NCBI GenBank assembly: GCA_046705265.1
Contig: JBJKQL010000125.1
Coordinates: 1-7,583 of the forward strand
Length of the DNA stretch: 7,583 nucleotides
Direction of reading: 5' to 3'
From: JAJYTL01 sp046705265
Lineage (GTDB): Bacteria; Pseudomonadota; Alphaproteobacteria; Ferrovibrionales; Ferrovibrionaceae
Positions 7,112 to 7,583 of this stretch are shown piece by piece (position 1 is the first letter of the stretch; each line of letters opens with the position of its first letter). The position numbers and the translations under genes are program-made. Below the pieces are notes generated by a model that had not been told where the DNA came from, searched no databases, and worked only from the letters and a program-made list of their open reading frames with translations.

Positions 7112-7117
7112 ACGGTA
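7112..7117 (-). promoter_or_regulatory. Possible -10 element (TACCGT) of FixK/FNR-dependent promoter
   Basis: On the - strand TACCGT lies 22 bases after the FixK/FNR box. That is the spacing of a class II activator promoter with its site centred near -41.5, and would put the transcript start near 7105. The match to TATAAT is only partial, and the element overlaps the palindrome CGGTACCG (7113-7120), so this is a geometric inference. Confidence 0.3.
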
Positions 7118-7139
7118 CCGATCGACTTGTTCAGAGGCA

Positions 7140-7153
7140 TTGATCTCGATCAA
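7140..7153. promoter_or_regulatory. FixK/FNR-type box TTGATC-TC-GATCAA
   Basis: These 14 bases match the FNR/FixK consensus TTGAT-N4-ATCAA at every defined position, and the symmetry extends one further base on each side. Regulators of this Crp/FNR family activate genes at low oxygen in alphaproteobacteria. The box is about 200 bases upstream of the small ORF and 390 upstream of the adaptor on the - strand. To the right there is no + strand gene in the window, so it most likely serves the leftward export operon. No FixK or FNR gene is visible. Confidence 0.65.
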
Positions 7154-7291
7154 CCAGAGACGACGGGGACATACGCGAAAGAGGGAGTTCGAGTACGCGG
7201 CTTGGCATAGTTTTGCTGCTCCGGGAATCCCGTTGGCTCACGCCGCGCTGTGCTCTTGACAATCCAGGCTTCCAATCACGTCCGTGCGACA

Positions 7292-7319
7292 CGAAGCGCG
7301 GGCGAAAGCCCGGCCTTCG
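7292..7319. repeat. Long hairpin with GAAA loop and symmetric internal loop
   Basis: CGAAG (7292-7296) pairs with CTTCG (7315-7319), and CGGGC (7299-7303) pairs with GCCCG (7308-7312). A two-by-two internal loop (CG opposite GC, which cannot pair in register) separates the stems, and the loop is GAAA on the + strand (TTTC on the -). It lies about 130 bases after the stop of the outer-membrane factor gene. No T-run follows on either strand, so it is not a standard intrinsic terminator. It could stabilise the 3' end of that transcript or be a REP-like element. Confidence 0.45.
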
Positions 7320-7447
7320 CTGATCCTTGTCCTCGAACAATCCGGCCGCTTCGCCATGATCAACTATGCCACCCATCCATCACCGATCGTGAAAACCGTT
7401 CCATCAAATACCGTGACCGCGCTCAGGGGCGCACAAACTCCGATTCG

Positions 7448-7583
7448 TTATTTCAGCGTTTTCCACTTGACCTTTTGGTAGCGGATTTCGGGCGCAGAAG
7501 CCTTTTGGAAGGGCGAAGCCGGTTGCCACCAGCCGCCGCCCATGGCGACGAAAAGTCGCGCCGTGTCTTGATAACGCTGCGCC
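7448..7583 (-). CDS. Outer-membrane efflux factor, NodT type (C-terminus only)
   Basis: This is the last 44 complete codons of a gene that runs in from beyond the right edge. It reads AQRYQDTARLFVAMGGGWW and then a polar basic tail ending KVKWKTLK before TAA. The sequence (Q/E)RY(x)DT(x)RL(x)(x)A(x)GGGW is the typical end of RND/NodT-type outer-membrane factor lipoproteins, the TolC-like ducts of tripartite exporters. Almost all of the protein is missing, so its length, lipobox and duct cannot be checked. It is on the same strand as, and 700 bases upstream of, the adaptor gene, so it is the likely outer-membrane partner of this exporter. The gap, with its hairpin and FixK/FNR box, suggests it can be transcribed separately. 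Confidence 0.8.
   Translation of the reverse strand, partial: AQRYQDTARLFVAMGGGWWQPASPFQKASAPEIRYQKVKWKTLK

Larger units (their letters stand above)
6939..7447. other. Gene-poor stretch upstream of the export operon
   Basis: No gene is supported here. A - strand frame ending near 7000 is open for about 75 codons and reads partly protein-like (RALVVQECDVVLGACVVMAG), but it has no usable start upstream of that part and may be an eroded gene. A frame at 7376-7131 (-) and another at 6867-7259 (+) have unconvincing composition. The stretch does hold the FixK/FNR box at 7140-7153, a possible -10 at 7112-7117, and a structured hairpin at 7292-7319. It probably contains the promoter and leader of the adaptor operon and the 3' end of the outer-membrane factor transcript. 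Confidence 0.5.

Noticed and set aside
6867..7259. A 130-codon + strand frame in the stretch upstream of the adaptor
   Set aside because: It has no recognisable domain, no clear ribosome site and a composition (Cys, His, Arg, Thr) typical of chance frames. It also crosses the FixK/FNR box.
1..7583. CRISPR array, tRNA, rRNA, insertion sequence or attachment site
   Set aside because: I saw no regularly spaced repeats, cloverleaf-like sequence, transposase motif or terminal inverted repeats with target duplication.

Overview
The window looks like a piece of an alphaproteobacterial chromosome or large replicon. That placement is tentative. It rests on the moderately high G+C content, a perfect FixK/FNR-type box, and the style of the genes; no rRNA or other marker gene is present. 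Nothing in it looks like phage, an IS element, a CRISPR array, a tRNA or an rRNA.

Layout, left to right. (1) Positions 1-581 hold no convincing gene, only two inverted repeats that could be operators. (2) A small predicted lipoprotein gene of unknown function lies on the + strand (582-1163) behind a strong ribosome binding site. (3) A roughly 530-base convergent intergenic region (1164-1693) has one terminator-like hairpin for each strand. They are placed so that the two convergent transcripts would overlap by several hundred bases. (4) A tightly packed leftward (- strand) operon runs from about 6938 to 1694. In transcription order it encodes a putative 62-residue Cys-tailed protein, an HlyD/YbhG-type periplasmic adaptor, a YbhF-type tandem ABC ATPase, and two paralogous ABC-2 permeases (YbhS- and YbhR-like). 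The genes overlap or are separated by only a few bases. (5) A gene-poor stretch (6939-7447) carries the FixK/FNR box and a GNRA-capped hairpin. (6) The last 136 bases encode the C-terminus of a NodT-type outer-membrane efflux factor on the - strand.

Together the genes specify a tripartite export machine. The ATPase and the permease heterodimer would form the inner-membrane pump, the HlyD-like protein the periplasmic bridge, and the NodT-like protein upstream the outer-membrane duct. The substrate cannot be read from the sequence. The E. coli relative YbhGFSR is linked to drug export and cation/proton exchange. The least described aspects are the predicted oxygen-linked control through the FixK/FNR box and the small Cys-rich ORF that ends two bases before the adaptor start. 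The ATPase is predicted to have one normal and one degenerate ATP site.
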